NCBI GenBank assembly: GCA_964019335.1
Contig: OZ025662.1
Location: forward strand, 682,001-746,000
Length of the DNA stretch: 64,000 bases
Reading direction: 5' to 3'
DNA from: Diplonema japonicum
Taxonomy: Eukaryota; Euglenozoa; Diplonemea; Diplonemida; Diplonemidae
Positions 35,501 through 45,712 of the stretch are shown here, one piece after another (position 1 is the stretch's first letter; each line of letters begins with the position of its first letter). A program made the translations under genes and the position numbers. Below the pieces are notes generated by a model. The model did not search any database. It saw only the letters and a program-made list of their open reading frames with translations, and was not told where the DNA came from.

Positions 35501-36856
35501 GGTGCGGAAGAAGGGACAACCGATCCAAGGGGAGCCAAGCAGTCCGAACAAGGTTCTGCTAGACACGTCACGGAGGGGGCGAAGAGCGCGGCACTGCCTG
35601 GACAGACAGCAGGTCTCGCAGCTCAGCAGGCGTCCGCAGGACATAGCGCTGCAAACAGCCCCGCGAAGGGCAGTGAACAGGGAGACCAAGGTCGCCTGAC
35701 AGAGGCGCACCGGGCTACGTCCGCATCTTCCGGACTGCCGTCTCTCTCCACGGAACAGAAAGTGGCTGGCGCCACAATTCTCGGAGCGTTGGCCATGAGC
35801 AAGGCTAGGAAGGAGTTCAAGAAAGATGTAAAAAACTACAGAGATTCTGAGAAAGATCGAAGGTATTAATATAATTCAAAGGTTGCATTCATCCAACCAC
35901 AGGGACTGGCTGGCAAAAGGGAAGTCTGGGTCCATCGGGATGAACATGGACAGGGACATGAGGGTATGTTTTAAGGTGGAAATACTCTACTACCGACAGG
36001 TACTTGCGCTTGTGAGCAATGGAGCAGGGGTGCAGGCAGGGGTGGAGGTAGGTGACTTGATTCTGCAGATCGAGAGCATCCAGAAGGGCGGGGGGTGGGT
36101 AAAGATCCCGGTGCCCAATAGGGGGAGGTTCTTGGAGTCGGTGGGGCCTCAGAGCGAATTGTTCGCAGGGCGGGACGTGAAGATCACGCTGATCAGAGAC
36201 CAACGTGAGCAGAGCAAGTGGAAGGCAATGAACCACCGTGCGCCGAGAAAGGGGTTCCAGCCAGACACCATCGTGTGGAACAACGCGATTGATGGCGCGA
36301 AGCACATGGTGGTGGAGGCAAAGCTGCAGGACGAAAGCGACAGGGTGATGGTGACACGGGAGAAGAGGATGCAACACATCAAGGAACAGAAAGGACTGAA
36401 ACAGATGGACATAGGACTCATCACTGACATTTTGTATGGAAAAGCAAGTAAAAAAAAAGAAATGTTTACAACTAAACAGGAACAATCCTCCAGCGGCCAG
36501 GGAGTACATACGTAGGGTCTTCACCAAGGCTGATGACTCCCACAAGGGTAAAATAGGACTCACTGGGCTGGTGTCTGTGTGCACTGATGTGGCAATTGCT
36601 ACTGGCTGCCCACCCCCTGGTAAGGAGGATTCCCAACGTCTGTTTGACTCTATAGACACCAAGCACGACGGGTATGTGGAAAATAGTAACAAAGAAAAAG
36701 TATTTTTGTTTTTCTTTTCACAGAGCTGTTTCGTTTGACTTGTTCTTCCCTTACTTCCGACTTTACCAGATCAAGACTATAGCCAGGCACCATGAAACGA
36801 TAGAGTATGTGAAGGGGGGGGGAAAAGAAAAAAGAGGGGTAAACAAATACAGGTAA
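32579..36856 (+). CDS. Single-pass membrane protein: Cys-rich ectodomain, GPDG repeats, PDZ-like, EF-hands
   Basis: Five-exon model, 1367 aa. Signal peptide (residues 1-17), Cys-rich EGF-like segment (CLTHDDC...CEQGRCYC), N-glycosylation sites, then a Cys-rich TM helix (~residues 235-262: GILFAGLIGCVICCVLCCLC). The next ~400 residues are repeats of GPDGRYPDGT type. Two Gly/Ala hydrophobic patches follow (AGVGVLAGGAMGGAL; AGAGVGMAAGGIVGAA). Introns: 35863-35902, 35964-35999, 36448-36493, 36672-36723. Splicing joins SEKDRR to DWLAKGKSGSIGMNMDRDMR and VLALVSNGAGVQAGVEVGDL, a PDZ-like domain. EF-hand-like loops follow (KADDSHKGKIG; DTKHDGAVSF). Without splicing, three unconnected ORFs appear. The last exon may instead end through a further intron at 36805. 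It may be a calcium-sensing surface receptor or adhesion protein; that role is inference. Confidence 0.75.
33595..34935 (+). repeat. GPDGRYPDG protein repeats
   Basis: More than 25 imperfect units of about 10-13 residues built on GPDGRYPDGT, with interspersed RGPDGRYYDPRPYADG units. DNA is degenerate at third positions but blocks repeat closely (for example about 34214-34330 and 34497-34600). The Gly-Pro-Asp/Asn pattern is collagen-like in composition but not Gly-X-Y triplets. It lies on the predicted cytoplasmic side of the TM helix. Confidence 0.85.
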
Positions 36857-38269
36857 GAGAACTAAAACAAGAGTTTAAAAAATAAAAATAAAATGGAACG
36901 AATAGAAAGGAGAAAAGAAGGGAGAAGGGGGGGGAATATTTTCCCCTCCCCTGCCTTCTTTTTCTTCCCCCGTATCTTCCCCAGCCCCTCTTCCAGCATT
37001 TTGTCAAGTCATTGCCGTCGTGGCCCGATTCAACAAACTGGAACCCAATTGCATGTCAGTTTTTTTTTTTTTTTTTAATACTTCTTAAAGATGAACACAA
37101 GGCAGATGGATATCCAAGGCTTCTTTTTTGCGGCTATTTTTCTTCCCCCCCCCCCCGGCAGTTCTTCATTGCCATATCTTCACTCGGAGGCTTCCTTTTA
37201 TAGTCAATTGAAAGCGCCAAGCGGAGACCGTGAAAAGAAGGTCCTCTCTTTGTTCTTTTTAACCCTTCTGAATACTCACCCCGAGTCGAAATGTGTCTTT
37301 GTGTCTATTCTTATTGGGGGAATCATGCAATAAAACTTCTCCTCTTATGGCGATCTTTCTTCTTGCTTCCCCCCTTTTTTTTCTTCTTCCGTGTTTGTCT
37401 TTATTCTTTTAGTTTCTGTTCACTGTGTGTGTAAAAGATCTGGTTTCAGTAAAGAGGCCCCCCCCCTTGGCTTGTATTGGTTTTTCTTCTCCCCCTGCCA
37501 GTCAGTTCTCATCCTCCACTTCGTGAATTTTATTTCTTTTTTTTTTCCCCTTTATATTGCTCCTTTTGGGTGCATGAGTTTTTAATCTGTGAGTCGTGCT
37601 TGAAAATGGTCCTTTTCCTTCTTTCATCATAGTGAATTATATTTCTTTTCACCCTCCCATATCTCTAACAAGGGAAGGTTTTGCGAACAAAGATTTGTTC
37701 GCAAGAAGAGAGGGTGGGGTTTCTCTCTTTCTTTTTCCCTCAATTCCAGGATCAATATTGCTGTATGTGCCCCCGCCTATAGGAGGAGAACTGAGACAGA
37801 GGGAAAACAAAAATTTAAAAAAAGGAATTTCCCACCAAGTCGGGGGAATAGAAAGAAAAGCGAAAAAAAAAAAAAGAGAAGGAAAAAGGAACCAGCAGGG
37901 TATCATACCCCTCGCCCCCCTTCCCTTCCCCATCTGTACCCCATCGCCCCTTCCCAGCCTTGTTCAGTTTTTTTTTTTTTTTTTTTTTTTTTTGTTGTTT
38001 CATTCTTTCAAAAACACTTTGCCCTTTTTACAACCATTGGTCGGGCTGGCCACCCATAGATCGTAGAGCGGCTCCTTTACCTTGGCCTTTCTTGCCAATG
38101 GTCCATTCGAATAGGCCGAGTACCGCGTTGCACCTTCTCTGTCTGCCCAGATGCAACTGTCAAGGGTGAGTAGCTGAACTCTCTTGTTGCAGTCATTCCT
38201 TTGAAGCACAAGAAGAAGAAGAAGAAAGAAACATTAGTGTTCCCAGCATACAAAAAGAAAGAAGAAAAG
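36857..38269. other. 1.4 kb gene-free spacer
   Basis: AT/pyrimidine-rich with many homopolymers. It contains a perfect 11-bp inverted repeat at 37681-37704. It also has a moderate-GC segment 38020-38200 with an 8-bp inverted pair (ACCATTGG near 38033 and CCAATGGT near 38095). No coding signal. TTGTTGCAG near 38191 and TGTTCCCAG near 38246 are candidate trans-splice acceptors for the USP14 gene. Confidence 0.5.
37681..37704. repeat. Perfect 11-bp inverted repeat (hairpin)
   Basis: TTGCGAACAAA (37681-37691), two bases, TTTGTTCGCAA (37694-37704). Could fold as a hairpin in the transcript between two genes, or be a dyad protein-binding site. No T run follows directly. Confidence 0.5.
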
Positions 38270-39850
38270 ATGGTGAAAATAAAGTTGAAGCACGAGAAGA
38301 CGAAATATGAGCTGGATGTGGACACTGCCGCGGGGATAGAGGTGCTGCGGGCACAGATTCAAAGCACGACTGGCGTGCCTGGTGACAGGCAGAAGATCGT
38401 TATTAAGGGCAAGGAGCTGAAGGAGGGTGACGATCTGGCATCGAAAATCACCCCCAACCTGGTGGCCATGTTGATGGGGAGTGCCGAGGCCGTGCCTGAG
38501 AAGCCGAAGGAGGAGCACAAGTTCATTGAAGATGTGGCTGGTTCAGCAGTCGTTGACATGAGGCCACCCGGTCTGAATAACCTCGACAACACATGCTACC
38601 TGAACGCCTCTGTGCAGTGCTTCAAGATGATCCCCGAGCTCAGGAAGAAGCTTGATGAAGTTAAGGCGCCTCCCACACCATCGCAGGAGGGGTATGACAA
38701 GTCACACACACACACACGCACACAGGGTGCTCGCCATGTTGAAGGCGCTGTACGCTGAGATCGAAAAGAACAAGTCCGGGGAGCCTGTGACACCCATGAT
38801 GTTCGTCATGATGTGCCGTGCCTTCTGGCCGCAGTTCGACCAGCAGGTACAGGGGAGATATGCTCAGCAGGACGCTGAGGAATACTGCGGCGAGCTGATG
38901 CAGGCCTTCTCTGTCCTGAAGGACAAGGACACCGACATGGACCTGTGCCAGCAGCTGTTCGAAGGTGAGTACGAAGAGATCTCTGCGTGCAAGGAACCCG
39001 GCGCAGAGGCAGAGCCACCCACCACCAACTACAGCACCTTCCGCATCATGAGGTGCACGCTGGACACGGACACGACCACTGTGGAGGCAGGCCTCGAGAG
39101 GGCGATGATCCAGGAGCGTGAGAAGACCTCACCGACATTGGGGAGGAACGCTATTTACACAGTGACCGCAAAGCTGAACAGGCTGCCAACGTACTTGTGG
39201 ATCAATCTGGTGAGGTTCGAGTGGAGGAAGGACATTGGGAAGAAGACTAAGAAGCTCAGGAAGATCGTGTTCCCGTTCAGGCTGGACGCCTTCACGCTGT
39301 GCAGCGACGGGTTCAAAGAGAGGATGAAGGACTCCCGTGAGCAGCTGAAGGACGAGAGGGACAAGGTGCTGGAAGCGAAGAGAAAAGACAAACAAGAGAA
39401 GAGGGACAAACCTGCTGAAGAACTGAAAAAAGAAGGAGACACCGTGATGGCACAGAGTGTTGATGGGGAGAAGAAGGACGAAGACGCTGTGATGGCAGAG
39501 GCACCCATCGAAATAGGCAACAACAATGCTTACTACGACCTGTGCGGCATCGTGACTCACAGGGGGAGGGATGCTGACTCGGGGCATTACATCGGCTGGA
39601 CCCTGCAGGACGACGGGAAATGGATGTGTTTTGATGACCACAAGGTGACACAGGTCACTGAGGACAAGATCAAGGTATGCGCGTGGTGTACCTTATTCGA
39701 TAATATAAATTTACCTTTTTTTTTTTTTTTTTGCAGGAGCTTGCTGGTGGTGGCGAGTCTGACAGCGCTTACCTCCTTCTCTACAGGTCCAAAGACCCGG
39801 TATGTTCGGGGAGGCAAAAAAAAATTTCCTTCCCCCTATAAAAAAAAAAG

Positions 39851-39881
<31 letters not shown>

Positions 39882-39912
39882 ATAGGCTGGTAAGAGTGCT
39901 GGTATCTTCTAG
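38270..39912 (+). CDS. USP14: Ubiquitin carboxyl-terminal hydrolase USP14/Ubp6
   Basis: Proteasome-associated deubiquitinase, 486 aa in four exons (human USP14 is 494). An N-terminal ubiquitin-like domain (residues 1-75) ends in the USP14-like phrase LMGSAEAVPEKP. The Cys box GLNNLDNTCYLNASVQC has catalytic C109. The His box DADSGHYIGW has H428, followed by WMCFDDHKVTQVTEDKI and the C-terminal block LAGGGESDSAYLLLYRSKDP. Introns: 38692-38725 (34 nt, contains a CA microsatellite), 39675-39736 (62 nt, T-rich) and 39800-39885 (86 nt, A-rich). The last exon adds AGKSAGIF. A charged insertion (residues ~345-415, KEKRDKPAEELKKEG) lies between the boxes. Expected to bind the proteasome base and trim ubiquitin chains. 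Confidence 0.92.
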
Positions 39913-40631
39913 GATTAAAAAAAAAAAGAAAAAAAAAGGTTTTTGGAGTGTTTTTTTTTTTAGAAAGTGTTTTTATTTTATTTTATTTGTCTTAAGATTA
40001 TTATCCCTCTCTTTTTGTTGTTATCTAGCCTTTCTAATGCAACATGGAATAATGGTTGGTGTGGCTTTTTTTTTTTTTGAGGAAAAAGAAAATAAAGGAA
40101 AAAAAAACACCACCTCCCCCCTTTTTTTAAATAAGAACCAAGTAGAGGAAGTTAGACTTTTTTTCCCCCCTGGTTCAGATTTCTTTTTTTTTTTTTAAAG
40201 GTTAACTACGGAGGAAGGCACAAAGATACCGGGGAGGGCAGCAGGGGGAAAGGGGAGAGAAGAATAAGCACCAAAGTAGCAACGGTATAACAAAGACCTA
40301 GCTTTCCAAAGAAGTAAAAGAATTAAAATGTACACTAGAAATGAAGAAAGCGATCGGACTCTTGTATCTGGCTTTTCTTTTTTCTTTTTTTAACAAGATC
40401 CCCAGTCGCGGTGGGCACCAACCAGCGCACTGCAAAAGACAATAAAATCGAGTATATATTTTTTTTCTCTCTCTTCTTCAGTCTGTTGCATCTGTCATAA
40501 GCATAAGTGCAAACTCCGTCCTTCTTACACCTGCATTCTTTCTCTTTTTCTTCTTTTTTTTTTTATATTTATTTTACGCATGAGAATATTACCTAAAAGG
40601 GAAGACCAAAAAAGAAAAAAGGAAGAAAAAA
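39913..40631. other. Intergenic, homopolymer-rich
   Basis: A and T tracts (for example 39919-39939) with no open frame of coding character. The only exception is a mixed-composition patch 40200-40340 that has no recognisable feature. Confidence 0.55.
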
Positions 40632-41486
40632 ATGGAGTTGTGGATGATAGGCCACACGAACCTGTTCAGACTGACAGGCGACATCTTGCATCTAATCAGC
40701 GTCCTGATCGTATTGCAGAAGATGCTGAAAATGAGAAGCTGTACTGGCCTGTCTTTGAAGTCCCAGCTCGCCTACGCTATCGTTTTCACAACAAGGTACA
40801 TCCCATCCTTCAGCTTTGATAGCACGGTATGAGCAAGGGGGGAAAGAAAAAAAAAAAAGAAATTTCCATCCCAACAGCTTTACGTCATTTTCATGAAGCT
40901 CTTCTTCCTGCTGAGCTCATGGTACATAGTATTCTTGATCAGAACAAGGAACCCGTGGAAGGTATTTTTTATTTTCCTTAAAAAGAAGATTTTTTTTTAT
41001 AGGCCACCTATGATGAGAGACTCGATTCATTCAAGATGCGCTACCTAATCGTGCCCTGTGTGATCCTTGCCTTCATCTTCCATTACGATAGGCCTCACCA
41101 TCAGATAGCAGAGCTCCTTTGGACTTTCTCGCAGTACCTCGAAGCCGTTGCAATCATCCCTCAGCTGTCCCTACTTACAGTTGTCCTTGAGCAGGGCAGA
41201 AAGTGGGAGCTTCTCACCGGTCACTACGTCTTCGCGCTCGGGATGTACAGGGCCTTCTACGTGATGAACTGGGTATGCAAAAAAAAAAAAAAAAAAAAAA
41301 AAAACGAAAAAAGATTATTTTATTTTTTATCAGATCTACCGCTACTGGACAGAGGGCCACTGGAATTGGGTGGATTCTACCTCGGGCATCATCCAGACCT
41401 TCCTGTACTCTGAGTTCTTCTACAAGTACCTCCAGGGGATCAAGGAGCTTCGGAAAGAGGGGCTCCCCACGCACATGATGGATTGA
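40632..41486 (+). CDS. KDELR: ER lumen protein-retaining receptor (KDEL receptor, ERD2)
   Basis: Retrieves escaped ER-resident proteins from Golgi to ER by binding C-terminal KDEL-like signals. Four exons, 233 aa. Family blocks are clear: LFRLTGDILHLISVLIVLQKM at the N-terminus, GLSLKSQLAYAIVFTTRY, RNPWKATYDERLDSFK, ELLWTFSQYLEAVAIIPQL, GHYVFALGMYRAFYVMNWIYRYW and SGIIQTFLYSEFFYKY. Seven hydrophobic segments are expected. Introns: 40827-40877 (51 nt), 40962-41002 (41 nt) and 41273-41333 (61 nt, with an A24 run), all phase 0. It ends KEGLPTHMMD. The N-terminus is a few residues longer than animal KDELR. Confidence 0.95.
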
Positions 41487-41991
41487 GAGGGAAAAGGAAG
41501 AAGAATATAAAAGAAAAAGAACCGGCTTGTTTTTTTTTCTTTCTTTTTTTTTTTTTTTCCAGGAAGGGAAGGTGGGGAGACAAAGAATGAAGAGAGAGGC
41601 AAAGCCTTGGGCCGGCTGTCATCAGCTATTGCGCCACCGAGCGGCTCACTCCAAATGTGTCGCCTGAGAACACCCACCCCACCCTGTGTACTTTATGGTA
41701 CATTTGGAGCAGACTGTGGTGGTCGTACGTTAAAGGATCGATTTTTTTTGTCCCCCTTTTTTTTTCCTTTAGTAATTTTTTTTTTCCTGTGGCTGCACGC
41801 CAGCAGATAGCCAACACGGCATATCTCCTGTGCTGCCTTCGTAGTGTTCTTCGGCATAAGGTGTGTCTCTGGAGGTTAAGAGAGATGTGGCGGCTAGTGT
41901 GCTGGTGATCATGTAAGGTTTCTTTTTTTTTTTTTATCGGTTATTTTATGTACTTCTGTCCATTCTGTCTTCAGCACTACGCAGTGTGAAC
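41487..41991. other. Intergenic between KDEL receptor and TRAPPC2L
   Basis: A purine tract and T runs, then mixed sequence 41600-41900 without a supported exon. TCTTCAG at 41974 and ACGCAG at 41983 lie 9-18 bases before the TRAPPC2L ATG and are acceptor candidates. Confidence 0.5.
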
Positions 41992-42520
41992 ATGCCGGCG
42001 CCACAGCTTTCTGCCCTTGCGATCATAAGCAAGAAAGGCACACCAATCTTCACTGTTGTGTACGGGGACGTGAGTGATGAGGATGCACTGTGGCTGCAGT
42101 GTACCATGGTGTGCAGCCTTGACTCTCTAGAGGAAAAGGTGAAAGGAGTGCTGAGCACAGCAGCGATGCAAGATAGAAAGACGCCGCAGGTAGACAAGTA
42201 TGCCCTCTTGCCTTACCACACCACACTTCACAGCAAATATCTCGGGTTCATTATGCCCGCAACAGAGTACCGTGTGTACGGGTCGACATCCAACACAATG
42301 GTGAAGCTCCTCGCCATCACAAAAGGCGAGTGCCGAGAGCAGGAACTGAAGACGATACTTAAGTCTTTGCACGACGTCTACAGCCGCTACGTATGTCCTT
42401 CCCCCACCTTATTCCTCTCAGGTGTGCAACCCATTCTACGAGTTCGATACTGAGATAACTTCCACTAACTTCCACAAACAAGTCGACCAGATAGTGAAGG
42501 ACACCCCCCTCCGCGTCTAG
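41992..42520 (+). CDS. TRAPPC2L: Trafficking protein particle complex subunit 2-like protein
   Basis: Sedlin-family subunit of TRAPP, the multisubunit GEF/tether for Rab1/Rab11 in ER-Golgi and Golgi traffic. 165 aa. Blocks: LSALAIISKKGTPIFTVVYG, TMVCSLDSLEEKV, YLGFIMPATEYRVYGSTSNT and, after a 31-nt intron (42391-42421), VCNPFYEFDTEITSTNFHKQ. The junction LHDVYSRY + VCNPFY matches the conserved family core, supporting the intron. ATG at 41992 is preferred because the two upstream codons begin with GTG. It sits next to the KDEL receptor, another early-secretory gene. Confidence 0.9.
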
Positions 42521-42579
42521 CCTCAGTCCAGTGTACCGTTATTTGTTGGAAGCCTGCCAGCAGCCTCCGCGCAGGTAAC

Positions 42580-43563
42580 ATGGAGAGCGTGGTGCCCGCA
42601 GTGCTGGCAGGCGTGGCGGAGGCAGTCACAGTGCAACCGCTGGACATGGTGAAGACGCGGATGCAGCTCAGCACTGTGAGGATAAGCATGCGGCAGGCTG
42701 GGTTGGAGGTGTGGCACAGGGGTTTCGGGGGCTTCTACCGAGGGGGCGGGGTCGAGATGGGGAGCATAGTGGTTGCAAGGGGGACGTGCTTCCTAGTGTA
42801 CGATGCTCTGGAGCTGCTTGGGGCACGCAATGAAGTGGTGAAGGGGGCAGTGGCTGGGGGCGTGGAGGCTGTGGTTGTGACGCCATTGCAGGTGGTGAAG
42901 GTGAGGATGCAGAGCAAGGCATTTTTGACTAAGTACCAAAATCCCTACCAATGTACTATGCTGACTCTGAAAGAGGAAGGCCCACGTGCTTTCGCATCAG
43001 GCTTGCAGGCAACCATCCTACGGAATTGCGTGTGGACTGCTGGCTACTTCTCGCTGATGGCGCAGCTCACTTTCCTTCCAATTTCCGTCTCAGGCTTCGT
43101 GGCAGGTGCTGCCTCTGCTGCCTTGAACGCACCCTTTGACGTCATCAAATCCGTCCAGCAGGAGGCTGTGCACAAGCAGTCTGTCTTCAAGACTGCTGCC
43201 GCCATCCTCGCACACGGGGGGCCCCTAGGCCTGTACAAGGGTGTGCTACCCAAGATCCTCCGCATGGGGGTTGGGGGGTCGGTGAGTATAACAATGTTGA
43301 AGTACGCTAAAACCTTTTTTGAAGTTTGCTTTTTTTCGCGACACGAACAAACTATATCAAATGCACAAAAACAGAACCTAAAGAAAAAAGAAAAAGATCT
43401 TAACAAACACAATGATGCAGCCCATGCAGTTCGTGATGCCCCAGCAAATGATGCAGCAGCAGATGTTGCCCCAACAGATGATGCAGCAGCAGATGATGCC
43501 TCAACAAATGGTGCAGCAGCAGATGATGATGGTTGCAACCCCGGTATGTTGCACAAGCCGTAG
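42580..43563 (+). CDS. Mitochondrial carrier family protein (oxodicarboxylate-carrier-like)
   Basis: Inner-membrane solute carrier with the three repeats of the family: PLDMVKTRMQ (~residue 20), PLQVVKVRMQ (~101) and PFDVIKSVQQ (~187), plus the LYKGVLPKILRMGVGGS block before the last helix. The repeat signatures resemble the oxodicarboxylate/citrate group; the substrate is not certain. After KYAKTFFE (about 43322) the frame continues ~80 residues of K/N- then D/A-rich sequence. It overlaps the next gene in another frame by 152 bp before stopping at 43563. That tail is probably not real: one extra T in the T6 run at 43315-43320 would create a TGA right after the last helix. The start is set by CGCGCAG five bases upstream. 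Confidence 0.85.
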   Translation: MESVVPAVLAGVAEAVTVQPLDMVKTRMQLSTVRISMRQAGLEVWHRGFGGFYRGGGVEMGSIVVARGTCFLVYDALELLGARNEVVKGAVAGGVEAVVVTPLQVVKVRMQSKAFLTKYQNPYQCTMLTLKEEGPRAFASGLQATILRNCVWTAGYFSLMAQLTFLPISVSGFVAGAASAALNAPFDVIKSVQQEAVHKQSVFKTAAAILAHGGPLGLYKGVLPKILRMGVGGSVSITMLKYAKTFFEVCFFSRHEQTISNAQKQNLKKKEKDLNKHNDAAHAVRDAPANDAAADVAPTDDAAADDASTNGAAADDDGCNPGMLHKP

Positions 43564-44432
43564 CACAAGAAGAAAAAAAAAAACAGAACGGTAACCAGGC
43601 CATGATGGTGCCTGTGATGTGTGTTCCCCAGCAGCCAATGATGTTGATGCCGTCCCTGCAAACGGTTGACTTGAAGACAGGTCTGCAGCACCCTTTGATG
43701 AAGTGCGTGGACAACATTTCGCTGGAAGCGAGGAGCCACGAGGTGTCCAGCGACCACACCTCCAGCACAACTGAGGAGCTTGTGACACCGGTTCACAACC
43801 AGCAGCAGGGCAACAGCAGCGTGGCGGTTCTGTCTGCTATTCTAAGGGCATCTGGCAACACGCCTGTGACGGGTTTGGCTGGCGCACTTGCGAAGAGGCT
43901 GCGCAACAAGCAGGAAGTGGTGATCGAGGCGATGGGCCCAACGAGCGTAGCACAGGCGATGAGGGCCATGATCTTGGCAAGGAGCTTCCTGTTCCAGGAG
44001 GGCATCATGATCACGGGGAACAGTGACTTCATGTTTGCCCCGAGCAGGGAAGCAGGGTCTGTGTCCCCCCACCCAGGGCTTCGCTTCACGGTTAACGGAG
44101 TGCAAACACCTCAAGAGGAGCCGAAGTACGATGACACCCTGAACATCACAGACGAGAGTGTTGTAGGGAAGGCTGCAGGTGCCATCTCCAAGCTGGTGAG
44201 GAGCACCGGGTCAAGGGGAGGAGTGCTTGGTCTCACGTTCGGTCCCTCTCCAGGGGCCATCAACTTGGCTGCCAAGGCCATCACGCTCTCTCGTGCAATG
44301 CTCGTTGAGGACAACCTTGATATCAAAATCCAGCCCATGATGCCCAAGTCTGTTTATGGCTCGAGGATCCAGCCAGAAGAACAGGTCCTTGAATTTGCCG
44401 TGACTACCTACATCAGGTCTTTGCAAAACTGA
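43412..44432 (+). CDS. Gln/Met-rich protein with two SpoVS/Alba-like domains
   Basis: 325 aa, two exons; intron 43544-43586 (43 nt, phase 0). Residues 1-44 are a low-complexity M/Q tract (MQQQMLPQQMM units). Two homologous domains follow. Domain 1 (~residues 125-205): VAVLSAILRASGNTPVTGL, AGALAKRLRNKQEVVIEAMG, TSVAQAMRAMILARSFL. Domain 2 (~235-320): GKAAGAISKLVRSTGSRGGV, SPGAINLAAKAITLSRAML. This layout resembles bacterial stage V sporulation protein S and the Alba nucleic-acid-binding fold (VSA.SSP..VAGALA, IQAIG..A.NQAVKA..IAR). An RNA-binding role is likely by family; the M/Q tract suggests granule association, which is inference. CAAAAACAG (43374), within the upstream ORF, is the likely trans-splice acceptor. 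Confidence 0.75.
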
Positions 44433-45596
44433 TACCTGTGAGCAGCTGTCTCACTCTGGACTGCCTGGGGTTTCCCGTTGCAGCCTTCACTGAAACCTTT
44501 ATTTTTTTTTTTCCCTTCCATATTTTGTTCTTCTCTCCTTTTATTATTATTCCTTCCTTTGCCTTTTTTTCTCCCCCCCCCCTCCTCGAGTTTGTTTTCT
44601 TTTTTTTTCTTTTTTTTTCTTTTCAGGTTTTTTTTCTTTTCTTTGTTATCTACCTTTTTTTTTTAAATGCTGCTGTGTCAAGGCTCTGATGCACCTCGTC
44701 CAGTAGGAAGAAAGGTATTTTCTTTTTTTTTCCTTCCTTTTTTTTCACCTTAACATATCCTTTTTTTTTTTTTTGCTATAAAGAAATTCGAAAGAAGATG
44801 AAAAAGAAGAAGACGAAGGTTAGAAACAACAAAAGAAAAAGAAGAAGGAAAAGGAAGAGGTAAGCAATTCCTCCTGACTGACCAGAAGTACGAACGACTG
44901 TTGGAAAAAAAAAAAAACAGGGGTGCTTTGGGCTTTTCTTAATCTTTCTTTATAAGCCCTCCTGATTTTGCCGGCTTTGGCCCGTTTTTTTGGATTTACT
45001 TTATATTGGATGCTAGGGGAATGGCTACTCGTGGTGCCCTGCTCCTGTTTGGCCCCCGCCTTGGCGTTCAGTGACCATGCAACATTTTTTTTTTTTGATG
45101 TAGTAAAGACCGTGGGCTGGCATGTGGCTGTATTCGAGAGGGTTTGATTTTTTTTTTTCCCTTCTTCTTTTCTTTTTTATACTTTTTTTTTTTTCATTTT
45201 TTTTTTCTTCAGTATCTTTTCGTTCTCTTTTCCTCTTTTTCTTTTTTCTTTTTCCATCCAAGACGCCTTTTCTAAGGTCAGGGTTGAGGGGGTGGGAGGG
45301 GGTCTTGACAACTGATGATGCCCTCTCTACAGAGGAACAAGAATAATTTAAGAACACTGCAGGCAACAAAGAGAACAAAGAATCTGCACTGAGAAGGGTC
45401 TTAGGTGTCTCCTCCTCCGCCTCCTTTTTTTTTTTTTTTTTGACACCTTCTTATTTTGTAAAACTAGCATAGGATTGAAAGATAAGGGGAGGGGAAAGTC
45501 CTTCTCTTTCTTTTTTTCTTTTCGAAAAGCCTTTCTGAGGCCACTGGGAGACAGTGGTGGGAAAATATTTTTTTTTAACCATTAAATAAGTTTTTA

Positions 45597-45712
45597 GAGG
45601 CGCGAGGGCTCACGCGGGCAGTGCTGATCACCCAGATGGTCGGGGGTGCCACACGGGGACACTTAACTAGCACCAGCTGGGAGAGCGAAATCACTCAGTC
45701 TCTGCAAGCCTT
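45597..45712 (+). ncRNA. GC-rich structured island in AT desert
   Basis: Nested pairings CCCAG (45631-45635) with CTGGG (45677-45681), and inside it GGTGC (45645-45649) with GCACC (45670-45674). A small GCG...CGC stem lies at about 45600-45616. A separate hairpin CCACTG/CAGTGG precedes it (45541-45557). Poly-T follows at 45711. Could be an RNA gene or a transposon end; no family recognised and no tRNA T-loop is present. Confidence 0.3.

Noticed and set aside
35883-36515. Independent small PDZ gene starting near 35883
   Set aside because: No ATG precedes the PDZ start motif in frame, and a 40-nt GT-AG intron joins it perfectly to the upstream GPDG-repeat gene.
44790-44862. Short K/R-rich ORF (MKKKKTK...)
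   Set aside because: Translation of a purine tract; such frames occur throughout the desert on both strands.
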